Assembly (NCBI RefSeq): GCF_000283155.1
Contig: NW_004454178.1
Coordinates: 8,873,940 to 8,937,939 of the forward strand
Length of the DNA stretch: 64,000 bases
Direction: 5' to 3'
From: Ceratotherium simum simum
Lineage: Eukaryota > Chordata > Mammalia > Perissodactyla > Rhinocerotidae
Shown here: in pieces, positions 48,201-57,584 of the stretch
Numbering within the stretch: the first letter of the stretch is position 1
Layout: the number at the start of each line of letters is the position of its first letter
Program-made: the position numbers and the translations under genes
Notes under the pieces: model-generated
Database searches by the model: none
Told to the model about the DNA's origin: nothing
The model's input: the letters and a program-made list of their open reading frames with translations, nothing else

Positions 48201-49709
48201 TCGAATCTCCTCTCGCTATCTCCGATTTTTTGAGCAGCCACGATATTTCAACATTCTCACCACCCAGTGGGAACAGAAGTACCATGCCAACAAGCTCAAA
48301 GGTGATGTGTCCCCACTGCCCACAGGAGGCCATGTTAGGTTAAATCCCAGTGCACCAAGAAGTGGGCCTCTGGCAAGAACAGTTGGCCAGTTGATTTCAC
48401 CCTCTTAAGTCCCATCCCTGTTGATCTTGTCCTAGGAGTCGATCTGCTTCGGAGTTGGTGCTACAAAGGGTTCCACACAGGAGCCATCTCTGATTCTGCT
48501 CCAATGGTGAGTGATGCCACTGGTGGGGAGAGGGGCAGCTCCATCTCAGGCCCCTCCCTCCTCCGCCTTAAGAGTGCAGCATGGGTTGGGTGCACATCCA
48601 GACCCTCTCACTTTTTCCTGAGGTCCTGCCTCCGTGTTTCATGACCCTTCCCTTTCAAGGGAATGATTGCCTCCAGGATTCCCTGGGTGTCTTTCTTTCA
48701 AGGATCAAAAAGTGTTTTGTAGCCTCAACTTGTTGTCTGAATTGAGAGAGACCCAAGACTTTTTCCCATGTGAGCCCATGCCTGCAGGGTAGGGAAGGGG
48801 AGAGCCCCGTGGTCACTCAGGTAGATCAGGGAGAATCTCAAGGCCCCGACACTCCCGCCTGACCTCTGCCCAGCCCTTTTGGCCTCATTGCTTCCTTTGT
48901 TTTTAGTGGTCTCTCCCAACGACTCTTCTGACTGTCCCCAAGGGTGACGTGACGCTCAGTGCTTTCTCCAAATTGGAGAGTGGCAAGCCTGGGTGAGTGC
49001 TGCCTGGGCAAGGGAAGGATGGTGGGTGTGAGTTCAGGGAGTTTTCTTCCTTTCTCTTTGTGGATTATGACGAGATCAGCAGCTGTCTCCAGCCAGGGTT
49101 TGGTGGGAAGAATATGCAGCCACAGTCCTCTTCCTGGTGGCTTTTGGTATGCCCAGTGAAGGCGAGCTGCAGTGCAGAATCATTTGCAGAAGCAGCCACT
49201 TTTAGCTGTACCCACCAGCTGTGGGAAATCTTTAGCCCTCCCACTCTCACACACCTTCACACTTGCACTGAAGCTCTAGAGCCTTCAAATAAATAAAATG
49301 TATTTTATGGTCATTTGTATCTCCATATAGTTATGGTCTGTAGCCCCATAATGTCGTGAATGCCTGGTTCAGACTCTGAAGGCAGATTGCAGGTTAAGGT
49401 CTTAGCTACACAGTGTCTCAGCCATTTCTTTCCCCACCTGTTCCCTTCAGAAAACACAGCTCCTCCGAGGGAAGCGTACCACTCTCTGAAGACAAGACCA
49501 CACCCAAGCCCAAGAAGACCCAAGCTGGCCTTGTGCTTTTCCCCAGGAAACCCAGTTCCTTGAAGGAGAGTGAGGACACGCGCAGAGAGCCCAGCCTCTC
49601 CACCCAGACGTTGCCTGTGATCAAGTACTCGGGGGGGACTCCGAGACTCTCTGCTTGCTCCTCCTCCCAGTCCCCTGGGGACTCCCTCCCGGCTGCTGTG
49701 AGCCCGTGA
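34709..49709 (+). CDS. TTLL4: TTLL4, tubulin polyglutamylase (tubulin tyrosine ligase-like 4), complete coding region, 18 coding exons
   Basis: Coding exons 34709-36207, 37048-37157, 37491-37554, 40555-40676, 41109-41219, 41550-41626, 42355-42546, 42647-42729, 42931-43059, 44213-44335, 44639-44737, 45055-45189, 45654-45791, 47357-47459, 48091-48301, 48436-48506, 48907-48992 and 49451-49709 sum to 3612 nt, 1203 residues plus stop. Phases agree at every junction and all introns are GT-AG. Human TTLL4 is about 1199 residues. Layout: a disordered Ser/Pro-rich N-terminus (1 to about 500), an acidic segment (about 510-537), the TTL ATP-grasp domain (about 590-950) and a basic C-terminal region. Visible motifs: WIVKP (721-725) and ARGIGI (729-734) in the nucleotide loop, [21 protein letters not shown], and FGFDIMLD...WVLEVN with the Mg-binding pair E909/N911. 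Known role: the family member that starts glutamate side chains, mainly on beta-tubulin, and also modifies NAP1-type histone chaperones. The active-site residues seen are intact. Confidence 0.97.
36341..36542 (-). mobile_element. Non-autonomous hAT DNA transposon (MITE-like)
   Basis: Terminal inverted repeats CAGAGGTCGGCAAA at the left and, on the other strand at the right, CAGGGGTAGGCAAA. Flanking 8-mers CTTTAGGG (36333-36340) and CTTTAGCT (36543-36550) match at 6 of 8 positions, as for an 8-bp hAT duplication. It lies in TTLL4 intron 2 between coding exons 1 and 2. Confidence 0.85.
37048..37157 (+). CDS. TTLL4: TTLL4 coding exon, acidic segment
   Basis: Acceptor cttgtag, donor gtgagt. It is 110 nt, entering in phase 2 and leaving in phase 1. 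It encodes [20 protein letters not shown] and continues to HDEDEEEE, a strongly acidic stretch of about 35 residues. Confidence 0.95.
37491..37554 (+). CDS. TTLL4: TTLL4 coding exon
   Basis: Acceptor tcctccgcag, donor gtgagt. It is 64 nt and encodes [20 protein letters not shown] and S. Confidence 0.95.
37990..38184 (-). mobile_element. ERE SINE
   Basis: Reverse ERE with target-site duplication TAATTGGGGCTTTTTG at 37974-37989 and 38185-38200. Confidence 0.95.
38296..38547 (+). mobile_element. ERE SINE, longer type
   Basis: Forward ERE with the tail 'gaggaagattggcaacagatg' and a (CA)n end. Target-site duplication TTCTCTAGCTTTA at 38283-38295 against TTCTCTACCTTTA at 38548-38560, one mismatch. 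Confidence 0.92.
39950..40155 (-). mobile_element. ERE SINE
   Basis: Reverse ERE with complete head and body. A clear target-site duplication was not found, so the ends are approximate. Confidence 0.9.
40555..40676 (+). CDS. TTLL4: TTLL4 coding exon, start of TTL domain
   Basis: Acceptor tatcttag, donor gtaaac. It is 122 nt and encodes [18 protein letters not shown] to GTRDER. Confidence 0.96.
41109..41219 (+). CDS. TTLL4: TTLL4 coding exon
   Basis: Acceptor tttccctag, donor gtgagt. It is 111 nt and encodes [18 protein letters not shown] to HFKISK. The Arg codon is split as A/GA, which fixes the donor at 41220. Confidence 0.96.
41550..41626 (+). CDS. TTLL4: TTLL4 coding exon
   Basis: Acceptor ttctatag, donor gtaggg. 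It is 77 nt and encodes [20 protein letters not shown] to REHQK. Confidence 0.96.
42355..42546 (+). CDS. TTLL4: TTLL4 coding exon
   Basis: Acceptor cttctgtag, donor gtgagt. It is 192 nt in phase 0 and encodes [20 protein letters not shown] to QKWIVKP. It carries the Lys of the ATP-binding WIVKP motif. Confidence 0.97.
42647..42729 (+). CDS. TTLL4: TTLL4 coding exon, phosphate-binding loop
   Basis: Acceptor acttctag, donor gtgagc. It is 83 nt and encodes [18 protein letters not shown] to LLVQ. The ARGIGI loop contacts nucleotide in TTL enzymes. Confidence 0.97.
42931..43059 (+). CDS. TTLL4: TTLL4 coding exon
   Basis: Acceptor cctatgtag, donor gtatgt. It is 129 nt and encodes [20 protein letters not shown] to [17 protein letters not shown] is a hallmark of the TTL fold. 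Confidence 0.97.
43240..43945 (-). mobile_element. ERVL-type LTR, MLT2-like (provisional)
   Basis: It contains 'aaaggatatgataaaggatac', 'agacaaacagccaggtgg', 'gggatttttgtggaggcttc' and 'cacgtaggcatgattgagc', typical of old mammalian ERVL LTRs. It lies in the TTLL4 intron 43060-44212. Orientation and family are tentative. Confidence 0.6.
44213..44335 (+). CDS. TTLL4: TTLL4 coding exon
   Basis: Acceptor acttccag. It is 123 nt and encodes [20 protein letters not shown] to ACQGHK. The donor is gtatca, weaker than its neighbours. An in-frame read-through would add about 29 residues and then stop at 44418-44420. Confidence 0.94.
44639..44737 (+). CDS. TTLL4: TTLL4 coding exon
   Basis: Acceptor cctcgcag, donor gtgagt. 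It is 99 nt and encodes [18 protein letters not shown] to VVVKTII. Confidence 0.96.
45055..45189 (+). CDS. TTLL4: TTLL4 coding exon, metal-binding site
   Basis: Acceptor tgaccag, donor gtgggt. It is 135 nt and encodes [20 protein letters not shown] to EVNISP. It holds D896, E909 and N911, the Mg/ATP residues of the ATP-grasp core. Confidence 0.97.
45654..45791 (+). CDS. TTLL4: TTLL4 coding exon with serine tract
   Basis: Acceptor ttccccgaag, donor gtcagc. It is 138 nt and encodes [20 protein letters not shown] to NAEDVT, followed by ten consecutive Ser written as TCC/AGC repeats. Confidence 0.95.
45792..47356 (+). other. TTLL4: TTLL4 intron with a MIR relic and an ERE
   Basis: A 1.57-kb intron. 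MIR-like text at about 46383-46850 ('tcctcagtttacagatgagg') is split by an ERE. Text at 46950-47060 ('aactgaggtgcaggg', 'gatcacacagccagtaa') is a second MIR-like piece. The rest is unplaced. Confidence 0.65.
46449..46668 (+). mobile_element. ERE SINE
   Basis: Forward ERE with target-site duplication GAAACCTCTAACTT at 46434-46447 and 46669-46682, inserted into a MIR relic. Confidence 0.94.
47357..47459 (+). CDS. TTLL4: TTLL4 coding exon
   Basis: Acceptor ttccttag, donor gtagga. It is 103 nt and encodes [18 protein letters not shown] to KIPDQ. Confidence 0.94.
48091..48301 (+). CDS. TTLL4: TTLL4 coding exon
   Basis: Acceptor gggccacag, donor gtgatg (weak). It is 211 nt and encodes [20 protein letters not shown] to KYHANKLK. 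It is basic and aromatic-rich, and corresponds to the region C-terminal to the catalytic core that helps microtubule binding in related TTLLs. Confidence 0.96.
48436..48506 (+). CDS. TTLL4: TTLL4 coding exon
   Basis: Acceptor gtcctag, donor gtgagt. It is 71 nt and encodes [20 protein letters not shown] to APM. Confidence 0.95.
48907..48992 (+). CDS. TTLL4: TTLL4 coding exon
   Basis: Acceptor gtttttag, donor gtgagt. It is 86 nt and encodes [18 protein letters not shown] to ESGKP. Confidence 0.94.
49451..49709 (+). CDS. TTLL4: TTLL4 terminal coding exon with stop
   Basis: Acceptor ttcccttcag. It is 259 nt and encodes [15 protein letters not shown] to DSLPAAVSP, then TGA at 49707-49709. This is a low-complexity, weakly conserved tail. 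Confidence 0.95.
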
Positions 49710-50740
49710 CTGGCCCCCTCACTAGCCCCTGCCCAGGAGCACCAGCCTTAGCTACCTCATGGGACCCGGCTGGCTGGCCAGCCTGAGCTCCCGCCCCCTC
49801 CACCTTGCCCCTCCTCAGAGTATTTTTTGAAGTAGTTGAATTGCAGAGATGGGTATCTGGAGGGCTGGAAGAGTGGTGGGGACGGGGAGAAGGTGAGGAA
49901 GGTTCACTGGCTGGCCCCTCATATCTGAGCAGAGAAGCCAGTGATGGCCACTCAGCCTTATAAAGCAGGGTTTGGTTTCTACCTTCAGAGAGCCGTGTGT
50001 GGTTTGTTTTAGGCCTTGGTGCCGTGACTGAGTTCTAGCTCAAGAGGAGAAAACATTCTGAACGTATTTGGGCCTGAAATCCACTGCAATTGAGGAGGTT
50101 CCTCTGAAGCTCCTCGTTTGCTTAGGTCTCACCCTCCTACCACCTGTCTTGAGGAGCTACTTTCAGAAACTTCCTCAGTGGATGGCAGGGAGAGGCCATG
50201 CCATGGTGAACCCATTTCCTATCATCCTAGTCTTGGGAGCTTCACCACCTCCAAACCGTTTCTCCTTTCATATACCCACCCAGCCAGTGGCCCCAGGTCT
50301 TGCTGTTCTGGCTTCACATCACTGCTTGCTCAGCCTTCTAGACTTCTCTCTCGTGGATGTTACCTCTTAGCTCTCTGACTGAGAGGTTCTGTGAACATTG
50401 TGCATTTCCCATGGCCCCAGGGAAGGAGCCCAGGTAATCTCAGTTGCTGTTGTCTGTGTCCCTTCATCAAAGGACACAATCCAGGGGGAGGGTGGGAGGA
50501 GCTGAGATTTCCCCACAGCGCAGAGGATGTCTCATGTTCCGCTTATTCCCTTCACTGTGTAGGTCGCTAGGGCAGGCAGAGTGGTGACGTGGCGGGTGGG
50601 TTTCAGGAGCAGTCACCATCGTAGGATGGGCTTCCAGTCAGGCTGCCGACTAAACTCTTGTACCCTTAACCGAATCTACCTCCCTCTCTAAAACTCAGTA
50701 AACAGTGAGTGCTCAATAAATGTTGACTGATGAACTGTAC
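49710..50740 (+). other. TTLL4: TTLL4 3' UTR
   Basis: About 1 kb of non-coding sequence after the stop. The first AATAAA on the + strand is at 50715-50720. The surrounding text 'gctcaataaatgttgactga' also looks like the 3' end of an old MIR/L2 repeat, so the signal may be repeat-derived. Confidence 0.6.
50715..50720 (+). terminator. TTLL4: Candidate TTLL4 polyadenylation signal
   Basis: AATAAA about 1 kb after the stop, with a T/G-rich stretch following. It is the first canonical hexamer downstream of the TGA. Confidence 0.55.
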
Positions 50741-53700
50741 ATACGAAGATCTCAAAGGACACGAGCCCCTAAACCAGAGGCTGTACTCTCCTTCCTGGGG
50801 CAAAGTGGAGCCTGGAGGAAGCACAAGGTGGGAGGGTTGGGTCTGAAAGGCTGTTTTCACTTGAGCTATGCTCCTCCCTAACCCAGCACTTCCCGGTTGT
50901 TGCTCGCCCCCTCCTCAACTCTGTAGTTCCTTTAGTTCGTTTTTCTAGAAGTGGGGCCATGCAAGAAGCCAACTGGCCCCTGGCTCTGATACCCAGGTTT
51001 CCCCCTTTGCACATCAGGCAGGAATCTCTGCTCACAGTCTCACTCTGGGCTCTCTCTGCTTTCATTCTCTCTGAGCTTTGGAAAAATGTAGACTTCGTGA
51101 CTTCTGGGGTTCTGTGGCAAGTTGGGGTGGGGCCATGGAACAATCACTGAGAGACCTGCTGGGGTTCAAGGCCACGCTGTAGATGGCTGTGCCGGCCGGT
51201 CCAAAGGCCGTGTTGACAGTTGTGAGGAAAGCTTGGTGGCAAAGTCCTGGGGCAGCGCCTACTGCGCAATAGTAAGGACTTCAAAGTCGGGCCTAGCAGG
51301 AGAGGTCCTTGACAGGCCTGATCAATCTCTTGGGATAGAACTGAAGCAAACTCCCTCTTCTACCTGGATGCAGTGTTCTAACGCAGACGTCGCAACGAAC
51401 CTTGTGACAGGGCAGTAAGCAGCCTTCCTAAGAAAACCAGCCACCTGCTGAAGCACTTTTGTTGTGGCTGGTCCTCTGTGCAAGGGCTTCGTGTGGAGGC
51501 CTGGCTGAGCTGGTTTACTCCTTGGAAACCAGCTTCAGTTCTTCGACCTGCCTCCTGAGAATCCCCACACAGCACAACCAGTCCATTTCCATCCCCGTAA
51601 CTGGAAAGGGGACTAGCATTGCAGCATGATGGGAATGGAGGGGGCAGGAGGCAGGGAAGGACTTAAGAAATTAAAGCAGTGATGAAAATAGAACGTTCTT
51701 AGAGGTTTAAAACATGTTTATACATATATTTAATTTTCATCACATTTGAGTATCTGAGAGGCATGGGTGTTTGGCTGGGTGGGAGAAAGGAATGAGGCTT
51801 AGGTATCATATTTCCTTTTCACCCTTGAGAGAAAATTAAATCTTCCTCATTAAGCATTCAGCATACATACTTAGGAATGAATGCCCACAGTATAAGGTAT
51901 TCCGCTAAATAAGGAACTTGGGGGAAATAATGACATTTTTTTGAAAGTTTAAATTTGGGGGTACAATAAAGTAAATGTTTGTCAGATGTGTCAGTTTTCC
52001 TAAGTTAACAACCCACTGAATCCCTGGAGAAAGGGGAGTGAGTGCTCCTGAGTCAGGGCTGAAGTACAGGGCGTCTCTGGAGCAGTGGGGTAAGGATTTG
52101 GGGTGGGGGCCAGGAGGGTGGTTGCCAGTCCTGTTTACTTCAGATCCACTCAGGATTGATCAGAAACTAAGCAACTTAGAAGCACAACTAATGAAGAGGG
52201 AGCACTGTGGTAGGAAACGAGCATGGGCCTCAGGCTGATGTTGGGTTCAGATTTCAGTTCTGCTCTGTCTCCTTGGGCATGTCATCTAACTTTTTAAAGT
52301 CTGTGTTTTCATAATATGAGTATAATACCTACAGCGCAGGGTTGTGAAAATTAAGCAAAACACAGTAAAAGCACTTGGGACCAGAGGGACTTCATGCACA
52401 GTTCCTGCTTTCCCCGTTTGCTCTGCAAGCCCTGTTGCTCGGGTGGGGAAAGGCAGCTCAGAAATGTACCACCCTTTCCACAGGGGGTGAAGCAGCTGTA
52501 GAGACATTTTAGAGGGGAAGGCGGCTGGGGCAGGGTTAGATACCTCATCACTCCCACCCACATCCCGGTGCACACAGAAACACTAGCATCATTCATTCTG
52601 CTGTTTCACTCTTTTTTTTTTGTTTTTTGTTTTGTGAGGAAGACCAGCCCTGAGCTAACATCCAATGCCAATCTTCTTTTTTGCTGAGGAAGACTGGCCC
52701 TGGGCTAACATCCATGCCCATCCTCCTCTACTTTTTATATGGGACACTGCCATAGCATGGCTTGACAAGCGGTGCGTTTGGTGCACGCCTGGGATCGGAA
52801 CCGGCGAACCCCGGGCCGCCGCAGCGGAGCTCGCACACTTAACCGCTTGCGCCACTGGGCTGGCCCCATGCTATTTTACTCTTTGGGGATTTATTTCTTT
52901 GGTTAAATATTTCACAGTCAAAATGCAGATTCCGTGGGCCAGGAAGCACATGAAGCATTAGAAGTATGTGAATGGAGTCCTATCCCAAGAGAAGGATTGA
53001 TAAGACAGGGAGAGCAAGGGAGCAATGGGTGCTCGGTGCTGGAAAGGAGAAGAGCAGGGTGCAGAAGATACAGACCTTGAACTGGAGCTGGAGCCAAGGA
53101 ACAGATGCACCGACCCAACAGCTGTGCTGGGGGACAGTGTCCTTACAGGTACATGTTTATGGTTAAGACTGATTGTCCCTCCCTGTCACCCTCACCAAAG
53201 GACACACCTAATTACTCTCGGACCCTCCAACACTGGGTCAGTGAAGGAGACCGGTAATCCAGACGCACAGTCCCTTCCGCTTCCCTCGTCAGGTGAATTA
53301 GTTACCCAACAAGGTGATCACCAAAGGCAGCCGGGAGACCTCCCCTCCTGGCTTCCTCCAGATTTGTTCTGTAAGACTGAGGCTCAGCTCTGTCCCCTGT
53401 TCACATTCCCCCGCTGCTTTGAGACTTAGAAATACTGACAGTTTTCAGAGATGTGTGGCTGAGGGGGCTCCATTTCATGCCACTGCGACTCTGATCCAGC
53501 CTCTCAACCCTTCTTGGCCTTTTAGAGCCCCCGTGTAGCAGAGTTCACGCCCTCGTTGCTGTCCACGGGTCTGTGCAGGCTCATTTGACTTCACCTTTCA
53601 TCAGCTTTGGAGCAGTGAAGACTGCAAGCAGCCTTGTGTTACTGTTGGCAGATTTCTCATGGGTAAAAGAATACAGGAAGGATCAGTAGCAGGGTAGTTG

Positions 53701-54640
53701 TTTTCTAGAACCCATTGTGCCTTAATTATAGTGGACTGAGACGTGTGGAATGCTACAGACTGTCACAGGAAAAGCTAACAAACACCACTTTGAAAAGATA
53801 TTTAACTTTCAGTCAGTAAAGTGGGGAGACCAAAGCCTATTTCACTGGGTAGTTCTGAGGGTTAAATGGGGGGAAAGAGGTATGTAAAGCGCCTAGCAAA
53901 GTGCCTGATACATATATAGCGCAGATTTGAAGTAGATTCTGAAACAGACAAAATAAAAAACAGTAACCCCACCAAAAATGTTTCTTCCGTAAATAGTAAC
54001 ATGCTATGTTGCTATTACAAGAGTACTACAATACTATTACAATAGCATGCTGCTTAGTTTTCTAAGGTAAAATATACTTTGATTCTATCCATGAGATATC
54101 AGACCTGAGGATTTAATCAAGATAATTAGCTTAGAAAGATTGGAGCCCTTAACATTAGTTGTCAGAGAAGTGAAATTAAAACTATAATGATGCACATTGA
54201 GACATTCGGTGTATATGTTTGAGGAGCCAATGGGGTGAAGCTACCATCTGTGGCGTTATGACTGAACTTCCAAGTCAGAGTCCTGCCAAGGCTCAACAAG
54301 AGGGCAGCGGGGCTGAGCCCCAGTTTCCCAGTCCCCCCCAGCCCTGCTGTCCCTGCTGGCAGGTAGCCAAGCACTCCCCATGTGGCACAGGGGCATGCTG
54401 GTCTGGGTCCTGAGCAGAGAGCCTCTCCAGAGAAACGCCGCAGGGCCGCCCCTCACGTCATGCAGTACTCTCATGCAGCGCTGGTTCCTAGGGAACCGGT
54501 GCTAAACCATTCCTAGAAGACCTGCTTCTGGGTCCAGATTGCTATGCAGCAGAGCAGCTCCCTCCCTTCACTCTTGAAAGTCAGCCTTCCATACAAGGAT
54601 TTGAAAAGAAAAAGACTAAAAAACAAAAAAAAAGAAAAAC
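50741..54640. other. Intergenic, mostly unique sequence
   Basis: It holds a MIR-like relic at about 52190-52380 ('gtctccttgggcatgtcatctaac'), another at about 53815-53940, and one ERE. No coding exon or RNA gene is recognised. The next gene expected from mammalian synteny, CYP27A1, is not visible. Confidence 0.6.
52615..52868 (-). mobile_element. ERE SINE, longer type
   Basis: Reverse ERE. The flanks TGCTGTTTCACTCTTT (52599-52614) and TGCTATTTTACTCTTT (52869-52884) are a 16-bp duplication with two mismatches. Confidence 0.91.
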
Positions 54641-55285
54641 GATGAGACACCACTTACACAGTAGAATGGCTCAGATGAAAAAGGCTGGAAATACCAAGTG
54701 TCTGAGAATGTGGAGCAGCTGGAACATACATTGCTGATGGGAATGCAAAATGGTACATTGGAAAACAGCTCCGTAGTTTCTTATAAAGTGAAACATAGTG
54801 TAAACATTTGACCCAGCAATTCACTCCTGCGTGCAGATGTTTGCAGCAGATTTATTCATAATACCAAAAACTTGGAAATGACCCAAATATCCAACAACTG
54901 GTACATGAATAAACAAATTGTGATATATCTGTTCAATACTACTTAGGTATAAAAAAGCAAGAAACTGATACGTGCAACAACATGGATGAATCGTGAATCT
55001 CAAGAGCGTTATGCTAAGTGAAAGAAGCCAGAAACAAGACTACATACTTTATGATCCCATTTATATAACATTTAGAAAAGGTGAACTGTAGTGGCAGACA
55101 GCATATCAGTGGTGGCCCAGGACCAGATGAGGGAGGGGATGAGCTGTTCAGAGGCGGGGTGGGAACATTCTGTATCTTGATTGTGGTGCTGGTTACATGA
55201 CTGGACATTTGCTGAAATTTCCTCCTTGAATTATACACTTAAGACGGGTGAGATTTACTGTAAGTAAGTAAATAAAGCTGACTTT
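54640..55285 (+). mobile_element. Old LINE-1 fragment, ORF2 end and 3' UTR
   Basis: + strand L1 text: 'tgctgatgggaatgcaaaatgg', 'acccagcaattcactcctg', 'aaaaacttggaaatgacccaaat' and a 3' UTR ending 'aataaagctgacttttaaaa'. The frame is broken. Confidence 0.82.
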
Positions 55286-55361
55286 TAAAAAGGACAAGGA
55301 GGGATCATTTCATGACGCATATGCAAATTAAAACCACAATGAGATAACACTAGAATAGTTA

Positions 55362-55645
55362 TTTATTGTTTTGTGAGGAAGATCAGCCCTGAGCTAACAT
55401 CCATGCTAATCCTCTTTTTGCTGAGGAAGACCAGCTCTGAGCTAACATCTATTGCCAATCCTCCTTTTTTTCCCCAAAGCCCCAGTAGATAGTTATATGT
55501 CATAGTTGCACCTCCTTCTAGTTGCTGTATGTGGGACGCGGCCTCAGCATGGCCTGAGAAGCAGTGCGTTGGCGCGCGCCCGGAATCCGAACCGGGCCGC
55601 TAGTAGCGGAGCGCGCGCACTTAACCACTAAGCCACGGGCCGGCC
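55362..55645 (-). mobile_element. ERE SINE, chimeric long type
   Basis: Reverse ERE with both the long-type tail ('gaagatcagccctgagc' twice) and the short-type body. Target-site duplication CTAGAATAGTTA at 55350-55361 and 55646-55657. Confidence 0.94.
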
Positions 55646-56097
55646 CTAGAATAGTTAAAATTTAAAAGGCGGCCAAGACCAAGTGTTGGAGAGCATGCAC
55701 GACAATTGGGGCTTTCTCGGACGACTGGTGTGAGTGTGATAAAGGTGCAACCACCATGGAACACTAGCAGTTTCCATAAGTTAACATATATCTACCTATA
55801 ACTCAGCAATTCCACTCCTAGGTATCCTCCTCCTCCTTCCACATGAAGTCATATGCTCACCAAAAATGTTTATTGTAGCTTTATTCATAATAAAAAATTG
55901 AAAACAACCCAAATGCCTCTCAACAGGAGATCAGATAAACCATGGTTTAGAATACTACTCAGCAATAAAAAGAAACAAACTACCGATTTACATAACAACA
56001 TGGATGAATCTCAAAAAGAGTATGTTAAGTGAAAGAAGCCAGACACAAAAGAGCACACACCGTATACTAACGTGAAGTTCAAGAACAAAGGAAACTA

Positions 56098-56398
56098 CGG
56101 GGCCGGCCGGTGGCTTAGTGCTTAAGTGCTCGAGCTCCGCTACTGGCGGCCGGGGATCGGATCCCAGGCGCGCACCCATGCTCTGCCATGCTGAGGCGGC
56201 ATCCCACATACAGCAACTAGAAGGATGTGCAACTATGACATAACAACTATCTGCTGGGGTTTTGCGGAGAAAAGAAGGGGAAAAAAGGAGGAGGATTGGC
56301 AATAGATGTTAGCTCAGGGCTGGTCTTCCTCAGAAAAAAGAGGAGGATTGGCATGGATGTTAGCTCAGGGCTGATCTTTCTCACCAAAAAAAAAAAAC
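56098..56398 (+). mobile_element. ERE SINE, chimeric long type
   Basis: Forward ERE body followed by two 'aggaggattggca' tail units. Target-site duplication AACAAAGGAAACTA at 56084-56097 and 56399-56412. The body lacks about ten bases between 'gcacccatgctc' and 'tgccatgctg'. Confidence 0.94.
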
Positions 56399-56519
56399 AA
56401 CAAAGGAAACTAACATCTGGGCATTCAAATCAGAACAATGGTTCCCTTTGGAAGTTAATAGTATAGTAAGAAAAGGACACAAGGAAACTTTCTGGAGTGA
56501 CGGCAACTGTCTACTCTTT

Positions 56520-57137
56520 TTTTTAAAATTATTTTATTGAGCTCATATTGGCTTACAACATTGTGTAAATTTCAGGTGTACATTATTGTATATCAGTTTC
56601 TGTATCGATTGCATCATGTTCACCAATAGTCTAGTTTATATCCATCACCCTACATGTGTGCCCCTTGACCCCTTTCGCTCTCTACCCTACCCCCCTTCCC
56701 CTCTGGTAACCACTAATGTGTTCTCCTTACCCATGTGCTTATTTTCTGCATATGAGTGAAATCTTACAGTGTTTGTCTTTGTCTGGTTTATTTTGCTTAA
56801 CATAAACCTTCAAGCGTCCATCCATGTTGTCACAAATGGCACGATTTTGTCATGTTTTATGGCTGAGTAGTATTCCATTGTATATATACACCATATCTTC
56901 TTTATCCATTCATCTGTTGATGGGCACTTGGGTTGCTTCCATGTCTTGGCTGTTGTGAATAATGCTGCAGTGAACGTAATCACATAAATCTCTTTGAATT
57001 GTTGATTTCATGTTCTTTGGATAAATACCCAGTAGTGGGATAGCTGGATCATACAGTATTTCTATTTTTAAGTTTTTGAGAAATTTCCGTACTGTTTTCC
57101 ACAGTGGCTGCAACCAGTTTGCATTCCCACCCAATGC
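56520..57137 (-). mobile_element. 5'-truncated LINE-1 insertion, younger
   Basis: The minus strand encodes the end of L1 ORF2 (QPLWKTVRKFLKNLKIE, DPAIPLLGIYPKN), followed by the 3' UTR and an A-rich tail. Perfect target-site duplication TCTACTCTTT at 56510-56519 and 57138-57147. It is inserted into an older L1 of opposite orientation and interrupted by frameshifts. Confidence 0.93.
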
Positions 57138-57234
57138 TCTACTCTTTGGAGCTCTACTGATTGGAGTGTTGTTTGCATAGGTAATACACTAGTTGAAACT
57201 CATCAGATTGTATACTTGAGACCTGTGCATTTTA

Positions 57235-57546
57235 TTTTATTTATTTATTTATTTATTTATTTCTGTGAGGAGGATCAGCCTTGAGCTAACATCCATGCCA
57301 ACCCTCCTCTTTTTGCTGAGGAAGACCGGCTCTGAGCTAACATCTATTGCCAGTCCTCCTCCTTTTTTTCCCCAAAGCCCCAGTAGATAGTTGTATGTCA
57401 TAGTTGCACATCCTTCTAGTTGCTGTATGTGGGACGCAGCCTCAGCATGGCCGGAGAAGCAGTGCATCGGGGCGCGCCTGGGATCCGAACCGGGGCCGCC
57501 AGTAGCGGAGCGTGCGCACTTAACCGCTAAGCCACGGGGCCGGCCC
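57235..57546 (-). mobile_element. ERE SINE, chimeric long type, (TTTA)n tail
   Basis: Reverse ERE with target-site duplication GAGACCTGTGCATTTTA (17 bp) at 57218-57234 and 57547-57563. The head and body are nearly consensus. Confidence 0.95.
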
Positions 57547-57584
57547 GAGACCTGTGCATTTTAAAGATAGCATTTGTTTGAAGA

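Larger units (their letters stand above)
55290..57580 (+). mobile_element. Old LINE-1 fragment, split by three EREs and a second L1
   Basis: The pieces 55290-55361, 55646-56097, 56399-56519, 57138-57234 and 57547-57580 join into one continuous + strand L1 end: 'gcaaattaaaaccacaatgag', 'ctcagcaattccactcctag', 'tattgtagctttattcataata' and 'tatacttgagacctgtgcat'. Each break coincides with a duplicated target site. Confidence 0.85.

Noticed and set aside
49285..49300. AATAAA-like run as a TTLL4 polyadenylation site
   Set aside because: It lies in the intron before the last coding exon (49451-49709). At most it could give a truncated transcript, for which there is no evidence.
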